Source of the DNA: Myxococcus guangdongensis
GTDB lineage: Bacteria > Myxococcota > Myxococcia > Myxococcales > Myxococcaceae
Assembly: GCF_024198255.1 (NCBI RefSeq)
Contig: NZ_JAJVKW010000001.1
Span: 620,001 to 684,000 of the forward strand
Reading direction: 5' to 3'
Length of the DNA: 64,000 nucleotides
Numbering within the stretch: position 1 is the first letter of the stretch; each line of letters opens with the position of its first letter. The position numbers and the translations under genes were made by a program. Shown one piece after another: positions 45,736 through 54,451 of the stretch. The notes under the pieces are model-generated. The model was not told the DNA's origin and searched no databases. It saw only the letters and a program-made list of their open reading frames with translations.

Positions 45736-46310
45736 GTCTCACACCTCACCAGGTGGACGTGCGTCCCCAGCAGCCGGGCCCCCAGGCCGGGGGGCGCCAC
45801 GAAGCAACACATCGGGTCGGAGGTCATGAGGATGGACTTCGAACAACAGTGTCACGAATCGGACACGACGCTATCGCGCATGGATAAAAGTTTCAATGTC
45901 TCGAATCAATTCATGCCAACCCCGACGAGCACGAGTCGTGATGAGTCATTGCGGGGTGTTTCCGACCTTGGCCGGGGCGCGTCGTACCCGTCAATCCCAG
46001 ACACATCGTGTCGACACGGGAAGTGCGACACGCGCCAGGCGTGACTCCACTCCGCGCGCGACGTCGTCCACGGACTCGCGAGAATCACGGCCCGGGTGGA
46101 ATCAGGGTCCGGGCGTCGCCAACACGGGTGCGTGCTGAGAACTCACGCGGTGCAAGTCGCCGGCCAGGGTGGCCTGAAACCCGGGTTTGGCGCGCCTCCC
46201 GGCCAGACTTCCCTCCGTGGCGCAAACACTCCCGAGCCCTGGAGCAACGGCGGCCTGAGCCGTCCGGAGGGCAGGCACACTGCCTGGTTCTCCCACTCCG
46301 AGGTCCGTCC
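45736..46310. other. Divergent intergenic region upstream of cheA
   Basis: A 575-bp gap between cheA and the LVIVD lipoprotein gene. The part at 45840-45960 is AT-richer than the surroundings. Two inverted pairs of the same half-site occur: GTGTC-N8-GACAC (45849-45866) and the perfect palindrome CGTGTCGACACG (46007-46018), with a further GACAC at 46027. These may be binding sites of one regulator. Frames across the right half are open by GC content only and show no protein character. Confidence 0.5.
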
Positions 46311-48002
46311 GTGACACGCACCCTCCGCACCCTAGGGCTCCTTCTCTCCACGTTGTGTCTCACCTCGCTGACGGGCTGCGACGACGACACCCCCTCCACG
46401 CCCGACGCGGGCCGGGACGCGGGCATCGATTCGGGCTCCGACTCGGGACAGGACGCGGGCGGCGACGCGGGTCCCCAGGAGGTCCCCGACGCGGGCGGCG
46501 ACGCGGGCCCCTATGTCTGGGACGGCACCTACGTGCCGCTGGAGGAGACGGGCGATATCGACGACCAGGGCCTGCTGGCCACCTGCAAGTACGACCCGAG
46601 GAACGTCCCCGCCGCCATCTGCAATGAGCTGGACCGCGCCGACCTCTTCGATTTGTCGCAATGTGACGTGACGACCCTCGGCGCGCTGCCCGCGGAGGGC
46701 ATCTATCAGGTCGAGCTGCGGGGGGAGCGCGCGCTGGCGGATGGAGGCACCCGCATCATCCCGTCCGGGGCCGGCTTCCAGCTGCGGGGCGATGGCGGCA
46801 CGAGCACCCTGTATGACACGCCCCTGCTCAAGCTCGACATGGAGGCAGACCGCTTCGTCCTGCAGGGCCAGCAGACCCGGACCCAGCTCGTCATGAACCT
46901 GACGGGCTGCGAGACGAAGGCGCCCAACATCCTCACCGGCTGCTTCGCGTATTGCACCCGCGGCAGGTTCTCCTTCGGCGGCACCTTCGAGGCCCACCGC
47001 GTGGCGCTCCAGGGCGCCGAGCCCCAGTCCTCGGGCGGGCTCGAGCTGTTGTCCGAGCGCCGCGTCCCCACGGGCCACGCCGTGGACGTCCACGTCGCCA
47101 AGGGACACGCGTACGTCGTCTCCCTCCCCGTCGGGGAGCAGCAGGGCGGGCTCGCCGTGTTCGACGTGAGCAACCCGCGCAGCCCGGTGCAGACCGCCGC
47201 CATCAGCCTGCCCGGGGACAACTTCTGGAACAGCGCGTGGGCCAAGGGCGACGCGCTCTACATCGCGAGCAGCGCCTCCGGCTTCATCGTCTACGACATC
47301 TCCCAGCCCGCCGAGCCGCTCTTCGTGCGCAGCGTGGCCACGGGGGGCGCGGGAGGCGCGCACACGGTGCTGGTGGAGGGCAACTTCCTGTACGCCATGG
47401 ACCCCATCTCCGGCACCTTCATCTACGAGCTGACCCACCCCTTCGACCCGGTGCTGCGCGCCGTCATCCCGGGTGGGCCGCATGACGCCTTCGTCTACGA
47501 GGGGCGCCTGTACCTGAGCGACTCCTTCGACGGCTACGCCATCCACGACCTGTCCAACCTGGAGGACATCCGCGAGCTGGGCCGCTTCCCCCGGCCGGAT
47601 GGCTTCGCGCACCACAACGCGGTGGGCACCTTCGGCGGGAAGACCATCGCGTTCGAGGGCGGCGAGTTCAACGCCTCCCACGTGCGCGCGCTCGACGTCA
47701 GCGACCCGGCGAACATCGTGAAGATTGGCGCCTTCAAGATGCGGCGGGTCACCTCCATGCACAACCTCATCCTGCGCGGCAACCTGCTCTACATCGCGTG
47801 GTACCACGAGGGCCTGCGCGTGGTGGACGTCTCCAATCCCACCCAGATGCGCCAGGTGGCGCACTACCACGTGTTCCGCGAGACGGACCCGCTCCGGGGT
47901 GACAACATCTTCGAGGGCCTCTTCGGCATCCGGCTGCCAGGCGACGGCCACGTCTACACCGCCGAGTCCTCCCGAGGGCTGATGATCTTCAACGAGCTGT
48001 GA
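46311..48002 (+). CDS. LVIVD-repeat lipoprotein
   Basis: A 563-residue lipoprotein from a GTG at 46311. The signal TRTLRTLGLLLSTLCLTSLTGC ends in a lipobox. A myxobacterial surface-type linker rich in Asp-Ala-Gly and Ser-Gly follows (about 23-65). A small domain with four Cys (about 70-235) precedes five or six LVIVD-type blades: GHAVDVHVAKGHAYVVSLP...LAVFDVSNPRSPVQ, ALYIASSASGFIVYDISQPAEP, NFLYAMDPISGTFIYELTHPF, RLYLSDSFDGYAIHDLSN and LLYIAWYHEGLRVVDVSNPTQM. These build a beta-propeller, probably on the cell surface. Ligand and function are unknown. Confidence 0.82.
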   Translation: MTRTLRTLGLLLSTLCLTSLTGCDDDTPSTPDAGRDAGIDSGSDSGQDAGGDAGPQEVPDAGGDAGPYVWDGTYVPLEETGDIDDQGLLATCKYDPRNVPAAICNELDRADLFDLSQCDVTTLGALPAEGIYQVELRGERALADGGTRIIPSGAGFQLRGDGGTSTLYDTPLLKLDMEADRFVLQGQQTRTQLVMNLTGCETKAPNILTGCFAYCTRGRFSFGGTFEAHRVALQGAEPQSSGGLELLSERRVPTGHAVDVHVAKGHAYVVSLPVGEQQGGLAVFDVSNPRSPVQTAAISLPGDNFWNSAWAKGDALYIASSASGFIVYDISQPAEPLFVRSVATGGAGGAHTVLVEGNFLYAMDPISGTFIYELTHPFDPVLRAVIPGGPHDAFVYEGRLYLSDSFDGYAIHDLSNLEDIRELGRFPRPDGFAHHNAVGTFGGKTIAFEGGEFNASHVRALDVSDPANIVKIGAFKMRRVTSMHNLILRGNLLYIAWYHEGLRVVDVSNPTQMRQVAHYHVFRETDPLRGDNIFEGLFGIRLPGDGHVYTAESSRGLMIFNEL

Positions 48003-48010
48003 GCCTCAGC

Positions 48011-48034
48011 GGCCCCCGGGTACGCCCGGGGGCC
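48011..48034 (+). terminator. Terminator after the LVIVD lipoprotein gene
   Basis: Perfect 10-bp stem GGCCCCCGGG-TACG-CCCGGGGGCC, 8 bp after the stop. Confidence 0.7.
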
Positions 48035-48108
48035 GGTATCCCAGGCATTGGCGGTCGCGACAGGAGGGTGAGGTACGCTGGGGCTGGACTCCGTCAGCCA
48101 AGGCCCCC

Positions 48109-48699
48109 ATGACCGCACAGCGCCACGACACCGTCGAGTACCGCAAGCACGGCTTCGAGCTCGCGGGGGTCCAGGGCACGGGCCTGTTCGAGCCCTCCGC
48201 CCACGCGCTGACGCCCTGGGCCATGTCGACGGCCTGTCAGCGGGGCTTCCTCTGCCGCTACCGTGTCGCGGACAAGCGGCTGCTGCTGGAGGAGCTGCGC
48301 ATCGGCTTGTCGGCCCAGGAGGAACAGGCCGTCCGGGAGGGCCACGGCCCGCCGCTGTCCGGGCAGCTCCCCACCTACGTCAGCGAGACGCACGAGCGGG
48401 TCGTCTACACGCGCCTGCGCGCCCCCGTGGCCTTCACCGGGGGGCTCTTGGTGGTGGACGGCTTCAACCGACGAGCGCCCTTCCACGAAGGGCTCCACCC
48501 CGCCTGGGGACGCAAGCGCGTCCAGGAGCTCCTCTTCGAGGGGGGCCGACTGGTGGAGGAGCGCGACTGTGACGGGGTGATGGCGCGGGTGCACGAGCAG
48601 GCGCGCGAGAAGTCCCTGGAGCTGGAGCTCGCGCCCCACCGGGCGCAGGTCGCCCAGTGGCTCGCGGACGCGTTCCGTCGGGACTACGGCGCGGACTGA
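48109..48699 (+). CDS. Hypothetical cytoplasmic protein
   Basis: A 196-residue protein without signal peptide or membrane segment. The N-terminus EYRKHGFELAGVQGTGLFEPSAHALTPWAMSTACQRGFLCRYRVADKRLLLEELRIGL has an ordered look with the phrase 'TACxRGFxCxY', which I have the impression of seeing in uncharacterised proteins of planctomycetes and actinobacteria, where a small beta-fold is repeated (second copy about 95-150: RVVYTRLRAPVAFTGGLLVVDGF...RVQELLFEGGRLVEE). The function is unknown. It is convergent to the secreted nuclease, with 27 bp between the stops. Confidence 0.6.
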   Translation: MTAQRHDTVEYRKHGFELAGVQGTGLFEPSAHALTPWAMSTACQRGFLCRYRVADKRLLLEELRIGLSAQEEQAVREGHGPPLSGQLPTYVSETHERVVYTRLRAPVAFTGGLLVVDGFNRRAPFHEGLHPAWGRKRVQELLFEGGRLVEERDCDGVMARVHEQAREKSLELELAPHRAQVAQWLADAFRRDYGAD

Positions 48700-48726
48700 G
48701 CCGTGGCGCGCGCGGTCGGACGTGCC

Positions 48727-49506
48727 TCAGTTGCAACCCTGGCCCGTCAGCCAGTCCACGCCCCGGGTGCGCGAGGCCGTGCCGCTCGAGCCTCCCCCAT
48801 CCGTGTTGGAGAAGGACAAGGACACGCTGGCGCCGGACGTCTGGTTCCGGATTTCCATCGTCAGGTTGTTGGGAATCAGCGCCGTGGTGTTCGGATAGTT
48901 CGCGCCGATGGTGTAGCGCAGCCGGCCGCTGGGCAGGCTCCCGCACTTGGCCATCTTGTTCTCGAGCTGCACCCAGTTGCCGCGGTTGAAGTTGGAATCC
49001 TGCGGCACCAGGTTCGCCCGCCCGCCCCACCCGCCCAGCTGTGAGCCGATGAGGTGCCCCCCGTCATAGTCGTTGCTGGGGTTCTCCGCGTCGCCCCACT
49101 GCCCCACGCTCGTCTGACACGCGTCGATGCGCGGCGCCGCGACGATGGCCGGCAGGTTCTTGTAGGCCCGGCTCGGCCGACCCGCGGTGTCGAGGAAGTA
49201 GTACTCGCCATCGAAGTTGTGCCAGATGCTCCGGTCACTCGCCGGGAAGAACTTCGGGCAGTCCCGGATGGCGGCCCCGGTGACGCCCCCGTGGAGGACA
49301 TAGCCGACGCCGTACGGCTTCAGCGCCTCGCGAATCTCCGCCTCCGTGTGGCTGTCGAAGAAGGCCATCAGGCCGCTCGACCCACCGAAGTCCTGCTCCA
49401 TCTGGCGGGCGACGTCATCGCCTCCCAGGTCGGAATCCAGGGCGCCGCAGCCGCCGAACCACAAGACAGACACCACCGCAACGGAAAGCTTGCTCAGGAT
49501 GCGCAT
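48727..49506 (-). CDS. Secreted DNA/RNA non-specific endonuclease, lipoprotein type
   Basis: A 259-residue exported nuclease. The signal MRILSKLSVAVVSVLWFGGC ends in a lipobox. The catalytic region YDGGHLIGSQLGGWGGRANLVPQDSNFNRGNWVQLENKMAKC carries the His of the beta-beta-alpha-metal (NUC) fold in GGHL and the metal-binding Asn in NRGNW; it fits the Endonuclea_NS_2 type found in secreted nucleases and toxins. A C-terminal segment with Ser/Gly and a single Cys follows. It could degrade prey or biofilm nucleic acid outside. It is read away from the PQQ-protein gene; the start ATG is 49506. Confidence 0.88.
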   Translation of the reverse strand: MRILSKLSVAVVSVLWFGGCGALDSDLGGDDVARQMEQDFGGSSGLMAFFDSHTEAEIREALKPYGVGYVLHGGVTGAAIRDCPKFFPASDRSIWHNFDGEYYFLDTAGRPSRAYKNLPAIVAAPRIDACQTSVGQWGDAENPSNDYDGGHLIGSQLGGWGGRANLVPQDSNFNRGNWVQLENKMAKCGSLPSGRLRYTIGANYPNTTALIPNNLTMEIRNQTSGASVSLSFSNTDGGGSSGTASRTRGVDWLTGQGCN

Positions 49507-49848
49507 CCTCTTGGCTCCCTTTGGGCCGACCTTCACGACTTCGGGCAGCGTGTTTACCAGGAGACATAGAACTGAAATGCGTGAACTTCCAGCAAACTGA
49601 GAAGAAACGCGCCGGACCGTCTCCACCGCCTGTTGGCACCCGGCGCGCGCGTCTTCCGCCTCAGGTTCAAGGCTCCAACAGCACGCGACAGAGCGGTAGG
49701 CCGAGGTGTGCGGGCCCACGCACCGCTCACGTGCATGTCACGTCCCCGCTCTTGCGAACATGCTTTCAATGTAAAACCGGGAAGCAACATCCCCCTCATC
49801 CACGCGGCCCGACAGCGGCGTGAACCTGTTCGACCGGGAGAGACAACA
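49507..49848. other. Divergent intergenic region between nuclease and PQQ-protein genes
   Basis: A 342-bp gap holding both promoters. I see no convincing sigma-70 or sigma-54 pair. A GG-N10-GC spacing within TTGGCACCCGGCGCGC (near 49634) lacks the TTGCA half. The 49750-49785 part is locally AT-richer (TTTCAATGTAAAAC). The frames here have no protein character. Confidence 0.5.
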
Positions 49849-52812
49849 ATGCAAACACAGGCAAGCAAGTGCGCAGGCGCAGGGTGGCCCAGGCCGCTCG
49901 CGCTCATGGGCGTGGCGCTTCTCTTCGTCACAGGTTGTTCGACGCCTTCGTCGGAGCCCTCGGACCTCGCCGACGCGAGGGCTGGCGCCGTCATCCAGGA
50001 CGCCAACTTCGCCGACTCGGTCTTCGTCACCGGCCTGAGGGGTCCGACGACGATGACGTTCGCGCCCGATGGGCGCCTGTTCATCTCGGAGAAGAGCGGA
50101 GCGCTGCGCGTGGTCCAGAACGGCCAGCTCCTGGCGACTGCGTTCATGACGCTCGCCGTGGACACCGGCAACGAGCGGGGGCTGATGGGCGTCGCGTTCG
50201 ACCCCAACTTCGAGAGCAACCAGTACCTGTATGTCTATTACACGTCGGTCGACGGCACCATCCACAACCGGGTCAGCCGCTTCACCGCCAACGGCAACGT
50301 GGTGGTCCCCGGGAGCGAGCTGGTGCTCGCCGACCTCCCGACGCTCGACGCCGCCAACCACAACGGCGGCGCGGTGCGCTTCGGGCCCGATGACAAGCTC
50401 TACGTCTCCGTGGGCGAGAACGCGGTCTCGTCCAACTCGCAGAGCCTGAGCACGCCGCTGGGGAAGATGCTGCGCTTCAACTCGGACGGCACCATCCCCA
50501 CGGACAATCCGTTCTACGCGACGGCCACGGGACTCGCGAAGGCGACCTGGGCCATGGGGCTGCGCAATCCCTTCACCTTCGACTTCCAGCCCGGCACGGG
50601 GGTCCTCTTCATCAACGACGTGGGTGAAGGCGGCTGGGAGGAGATCAACCGCGGCCAGGCGGGGGCCAACTACGGCTGGCCGATGACGGAGGGCTACTTC
50701 ACGAATCGCCCGGGGCTGACCCAGCCATTCTACGCGTACCCGCATGGCCCCGGCACGGCCTCCGGCAACTGCATCGCGGGGGGCGCCTTCTACAACCCGC
50801 GCCTCTCCGCGTTCCCCGGCGCGTACCTGGGGCAGTACTTCTTCGCGGACTACACCAACGACTGGATTTCGCGCATCCACCCGACCACCGGCGCCGTCTC
50901 CCTGTTCGCGACGGGCGTCTCGGGCCCGGTGGACCTCGATGTGGGCCCCGACGGCGCGCTCTACTACCTGGCGCGCGGCACGGGTCAGGTGGGGCGCATC
51001 GCCTACACGGCCGCGCTGCCGCCGACCATCGCGCAGCAGCCGGTGAACCTCCTGGTCTCCGCGGGCACTCCGGCGAGCTTCACGGTGTCCGCGAGCGGCG
51101 AGCAGCCCCTCACCTACCAGTGGCAGCGCAACGGCGTGGCCATCTCCGGCGCGACGTCGCAGACCTATACGTTGAGCGCCGCGCAGCTCACCGACAACGG
51201 CGCGCGCTTCCGCGTGGTCGTGACCAACGGGATTGGGACGGTCACCAGCACGGAGGCGGAGCTGACGGTGACGTCCAACAGGCCGCCGGTGGCCACGATT
51301 GTCACGCCCGCCGTGGGCACGACGTACACCGCCGCCACGAACCTGTTGTTCTCCGGCTCGGCCAGCGACCAGGAGGATGGCGCGCTGCCGCCGAGCGCCA
51401 TGACCTGGAGCATCGTGTTCCACCACGACACCCACACGCACCCCGCCATGCCCGACACCACCGGCATCGCGAGCGGCGACTGGCCCATCCCGAACATCGG
51501 CGAGAGCTCGGCCAACGTCTGGTACCGGGTGTTCCTCACGGTGCGCGACTCGATTGGCCTCACTCACACGGTGTATCGCGACGTGCACCCCGTCACCGTC
51601 CCCATCACGGTGAGCAGCGTGCCGAGCGGGCTGCAGGTCTTGATGGACGGCCGTCCCGTCCCCGCGCCGCACGCCACGACGGGCGTGGTGGGCGTCCTCC
51701 GCTCGGTGGGCGTCGAGTCCCCGCAGTTCGCGAACGGGAAGCTCTGGGCGTTCTCGTCGTGGTCGGACGGCGGCGCGCAGTCCCACGCCTTCACCACGCC
51801 CGCAGGCGCGGTCAGCTTCACGGCCACGTTCACGGAGACCGCGGGCGGCAGCTGCTACCGCATCCAGAGCGAGCGCAGCGACAAGTGGCTCGCGGTGGAT
51901 GGCGCGGGCAAGGTCGTCGCCAGCAGCACGGCGCAGGCGGGCGGACAGATCTTCCAGCTGGTCCCGGTGGGCACCCGGTTCAAGCTCAAGGGGACGGGCG
52001 ACACGTTCATGACGGTGGTGGCGAACCAGCTGACGATGAGCGGCAACTTCACCAGCGGGGAGTCGTTCACGCAGCACCCTTGTGGCTATGGCGGGCGCAC
52101 GCGCGTCGGCTTCCAGGCCGCGGTGGGGACGGCGCCTCACTGGAAGGAGTCGACGCCGGATGCGCCCATCCAGAGTGGTGACGGTGGCAACGGCGGCGCC
52201 TGCAACCCGGCGGACGGGGGCACGTGGGAGGGCTTCTACCTGGAGCCGGTGGCCTGCTCGGGCGGCACCACGGGCCCGGTGTGCGGCAACGGCGTGCTGG
52301 AGAGCGGCGAGGAGTGCGACGACGGCAACACCCAGTCGGGTGACGGCTGCAGCGCGACGTGCACCCTCGAGAGCGGCAGCGCGGGTTGCGTGCGCATCCA
52401 GAGTGAGCGCAGCGACAAGTGGCTCACCGTGGATGGGGCGGGCAAGGTGGCCGCCATCAGCACGACGCAGGCCGGCGGCGAGGTCTTCGAGCTGGTCACC
52501 AGCGGCACGAAGTACAAGCTCAAGGGGACGAGCGGCGCCTACGTGGCGGTGGTGGCCGACCAGCTCACCGTGAACGCCACGCTCGGCACCGCGGAGGCGT
52601 TCACCCGCCACGCGTGCGGCACCTTCGGCGGCCGCAACCGCTATGGCTTCGAGTCCTCGACGGGCACCGGGCGCCACTGGAAGGAGAACACGCTCGCCGC
52701 GCCCATCCAGAGTGGCAATGGGGGCAACGGCGGCATCTGCAATCCCACGGACGGCGGCTCGTGGGAGGGCTTCTACGTCGAACCCGCGACCTGCCTGGTG
52801 ACCGGCGGATAA
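49849..52812 (+). CDS. PQQ-dependent sugar dehydrogenase-like lipoprotein with C-terminal repeats
   Basis: A 987-residue surface lipoprotein (lipobox FVTGC, Cys about 30). Residues about 50-390 are a glucose/sorbosone dehydrogenase propeller: VTGLRGPTTMTFAPDGRLFISEKSGALRV, GNERGLMGVAFDPNF, NHNGGAVRFGPDDKLYVSVGEN, WAMGLRNPFTFDFQPGTGVLFINDVGEGGWEEIN. An Ig-like domain (about 395-480, QQPVNLLVSAGTPASFTVSASGEQPLTYQWQRNG), a Big-type segment, and two trefoil-like repeats (CYRIQSERSDKWLAVDGAGK and CVRIQSERSDKWLTVDGAGK) flank a Cys-rich myxobacterial repeat (CGNGVLESGEECDDGNTQSGDGCSATC). Substrate is unknown. GGGAGAGAC precedes the ATG. Confidence 0.88.
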   Translation: MQTQASKCAGAGWPRPLALMGVALLFVTGCSTPSSEPSDLADARAGAVIQDANFADSVFVTGLRGPTTMTFAPDGRLFISEKSGALRVVQNGQLLATAFMTLAVDTGNERGLMGVAFDPNFESNQYLYVYYTSVDGTIHNRVSRFTANGNVVVPGSELVLADLPTLDAANHNGGAVRFGPDDKLYVSVGENAVSSNSQSLSTPLGKMLRFNSDGTIPTDNPFYATATGLAKATWAMGLRNPFTFDFQPGTGVLFINDVGEGGWEEINRGQAGANYGWPMTEGYFTNRPGLTQPFYAYPHGPGTASGNCIAGGAFYNPRLSAFPGAYLGQYFFADYTNDWISRIHPTTGAVSLFATGVSGPVDLDVGPDGALYYLARGTGQVGRIAYTAALPPTIAQQPVNLLVSAGTPASFTVSASGEQPLTYQWQRNGVAISGATSQTYTLSAAQLTDNGARFRVVVTNGIGTVTSTEAELTVTSNRPPVATIVTPAVGTTYTAATNLLFSGSASDQEDGALPPSAMTWSIVFHHDTHTHPAMPDTTGIASGDWPIPNIGESSANVWYRVFLTVRDSIGLTHTVYRDVHPVTVPITVSSVPSGLQVLMDGRPVPAPHATTGVVGVLRSVGVESPQFANGKLWAFSSWSDGGAQSHAFTTPAGAVSFTATFTETAGGSCYRIQSERSDKWLAVDGAGKVVASSTAQAGGQIFQLVPVGTRFKLKGTGDTFMTVVANQLTMSGNFTSGESFTQHPCGYGGRTRVGFQAAVGTAPHWKESTPDAPIQSGDGGNGGACNPADGGTWEGFYLEPVACSGGTTGPVCGNGVLESGEECDDGNTQSGDGCSATCTLESGSAGCVRIQSERSDKWLTVDGAGKVAAISTTQAGGEVFELVTSGTKYKLKGTSGAYVAVVADQLTVNATLGTAEAFTRHACGTFGGRNRYGFESSTGTGRHWKENTLAAPIQSGNGGNGGICNPTDGGSWEGFYVEPATCLVTGG

Positions 52813-53255
52813 GCGCCCTTCGTCCCGGGGAGGTCCGCTCGAGCGCGGGTCTCCCCGGGACGCAGCAGCGCCCAGCCCAGGCAGACGCCATAGATGACGG
52901 CGGAGCCGTGGACGGCGAACGCGTAGGCGAACGACACGCCCTGCCCCATCACCGTCAAGGCATCCGTGACCGGCATCGCGATGGAGGCCACCACGAAGAT
53001 GCCGGCCGCCTTGCGCTGACGCGCGGCCACGAGCCCGAAGAGCGCCAGGGCGATGCCGAAGTCCCGCCCGGCCTTGACGCTCATCCACGGAATCGCCTCC
53101 GTGCCCGTCAGGGGCAACCCGAACCCGCGAGCGGCCTCCACCGGGTTCAGCAGTCCTCCCACACTCAGGTAGAGCATGAAGCCCCCCAGGAGCAGCGTGA
53201 ACAGCGCTGTCGGGGAACCGAGCCTCCAGGACAAAGGCGCTGACGTCGTATCCAT
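52773..53255 (-). CDS. DUF4267-like small membrane protein
   Basis: A 160-residue inner-membrane protein with four hydrophobic segments: TALFTLLLGGFMLYLSVGGLL, GRDFGIALALFGLVAA, AAGIFVVASIAMPVTDALTVM and FAYAFAVHGSAVIYGVCLGWALL. The pattern and the RDFGIALALFGL helix fit DUF4267, found beside AraC/TetR regulators. Its last about 14 codons overlap the end of the PQQ-protein gene on the other strand, and a strong hairpin (52821-52862) lies within its coding sequence. It is divergent from an AraC gene 145 bp away, which probably controls it. Confidence 0.78.
   Translation of the reverse strand: MDTTSAPLSWRLGSPTALFTLLLGGFMLYLSVGGLLNPVEAARGFGLPLTGTEAIPWMSVKAGRDFGIALALFGLVAARQRKAAGIFVVASIAMPVTDALTVMGQGVSFAYAFAVHGSAVIYGVCLGWALLRPGETRARADLPGTKGAYPPVTRQVAGST
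52821..52862 (+). terminator. Terminator of the PQQ-protein gene, inside the opposite gene
   Basis: Perfect 12-bp stem CGTCCCGGGGAG / CTCCCCGGGACG with an 18-base loop, 8 bp after the stop at 52812. It lies inside the DUF4267-like coding sequence on the minus strand. Confidence 0.7.
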
Positions 53256-53400
53256 GGCATCTCCTCCTGCTGCGAGCCGTGTTTGCATGGGAAGAATCTG
53301 CCTCCCGGGGCCCGACGTCGCCATCTCCGGCCGTCTCGATTCTTTGTCCGGAACGCTCATCACCTGAGCGCCTCGGGCAGCCCACGACTATGCTGGAGGC

Positions 53401-54336
53401 ATGGACCCCACCCCTGGCTCCGACCTGCTCGGACAGATTCTGGAACACACGCGACTGAGAGGACGGCTCTACTGCCGCACCGTCGCGCGGGCCCCCTGGG
53501 GACTGCGCATGGCGCCCACGCAGACGGCCACCCTTCACCTCGTCGTCGCCGGCACCTCGGTCCTCATCCAGGGCGGCGAGACCCTCCCGTTGGGCCCCGG
53601 GGACGTCGTGCTGCTGCCGCGTGGAGATGGACACGCGCTCGCGGATACGCCCCGCAGTCCGAAGCTGGCGCTGGAGACGTGGCTCGCGAACCGGAGCGAG
53701 GACGCCTCGGCCTTCGTGCTGGGTGGCTCCGGCGTGGAGTCGCGCTTGCTCTGCGGCTCCTTCGCGTTCGACGAGCCGGGCATGCACCCCGTGCTGCGCC
53801 TGCTCCCCGAGCGGGTGCATCTGCGAGGCGCCTCCGAGGAGGCGCGGGCCCTGCTGCCCACCGTGGCCCTGCTCGACCACGAGGCGTCACGGGCCGACCG
53901 GGGCTCGTCGCTCGTGGTGTCACGGCTGCTCGACATCCTGCTCGTCCAGGTGCTGCGCGCCTGGGCCGAGACACAGCCCCCTGGAGGCGCGGGCTGGCTG
54001 GGCGCGCTCGGGGACAAGACGCTCGCGAGCACGCTGGGCTGGATGCACGCGGCCCCTGGACAGAACTGGACGGTGGACGCGCTCGCGAAGCGCGCTGGCA
54101 CGTCACGGGCCACGCTGGCGCGTCGATTCACCCACGCGGTGGGAATGGCGCCGCTGGAGTACCTCACGCAGCTGCGGATGCAGGAGGCCTCACGTCACCT
54201 GAGACAGGGCCAAGAGGGGCTCGCGAGCATCGCCAGCCGCGTCGGCTATGAGTCGGAGTTCGCCTTCAACCGCGCCTTCCGTCGACACATGGGCATGCCT
54301 CCTGGCGAGTACCGGCGGACGGCCCAGTCAGGATGA
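53401..54336 (+). CDS. AraC-family regulator with cupin domain
   Basis: A 311-residue regulator. The N-terminal cupin-6-type sensing domain contains HLVVAGTSVLIQGGETLPLGPGDVVLLPRGDGHAL. The C-terminal double helix-turn-helix is WTVDALAKRAGTSRATLARRFTHAVGMAPLEYLTQLRMQEASRHLRQGQEGLASIASRVGYESEFAFNRAFRRHMGMPPGEYRR. Members often sit beside and control one small metabolic or stress gene. Here it is divergent from the DUF4267-like membrane protein (145 bp between starts), its probable target. Confidence 0.92.
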   Translation: MDPTPGSDLLGQILEHTRLRGRLYCRTVARAPWGLRMAPTQTATLHLVVAGTSVLIQGGETLPLGPGDVVLLPRGDGHALADTPRSPKLALETWLANRSEDASAFVLGGSGVESRLLCGSFAFDEPGMHPVLRLLPERVHLRGASEEARALLPTVALLDHEASRADRGSSLVVSRLLDILLVQVLRAWAETQPPGGAGWLGALGDKTLASTLGWMHAAPGQNWTVDALAKRAGTSRATLARRFTHAVGMAPLEYLTQLRMQEASRHLRQGQEGLASIASRVGYESEFAFNRAFRRHMGMPPGEYRRTAQSG

Positions 54337-54451
54337 CCCCAGGCGCTCGAGCCCCTCCACCTGTGCGGGCTGGCCCGCATCCCACTCGCGCAACTTCTCC
54401 CACCCCACGTCGATAATCGGAGAAGTCCTATTTCCAAGGGGGGACCACGCC

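Noticed and set aside
46008-46310. A 101-codon upstream extension of the LVIVD lipoprotein
   Set aside because: The signal peptide and lipobox begin at the GTG at 46311; the upstream translation is Arg/Pro-rich and lacks any fold.
49630-49650. GG-N10-GC spacing like a sigma-54 promoter before the PQQ-protein gene
   Set aside because: The -12 half lacks TTGC and the position is more than 190 bp from the ATG; GC-rich sequence gives such spacings often.
49738-53880. Open frame of 1380 codons on the minus strand
   Set aside because: It is opposite the PQQ-protein gene and crosses two other real genes. Composition is typical of an antisense shadow and there is no plausible start or fold.
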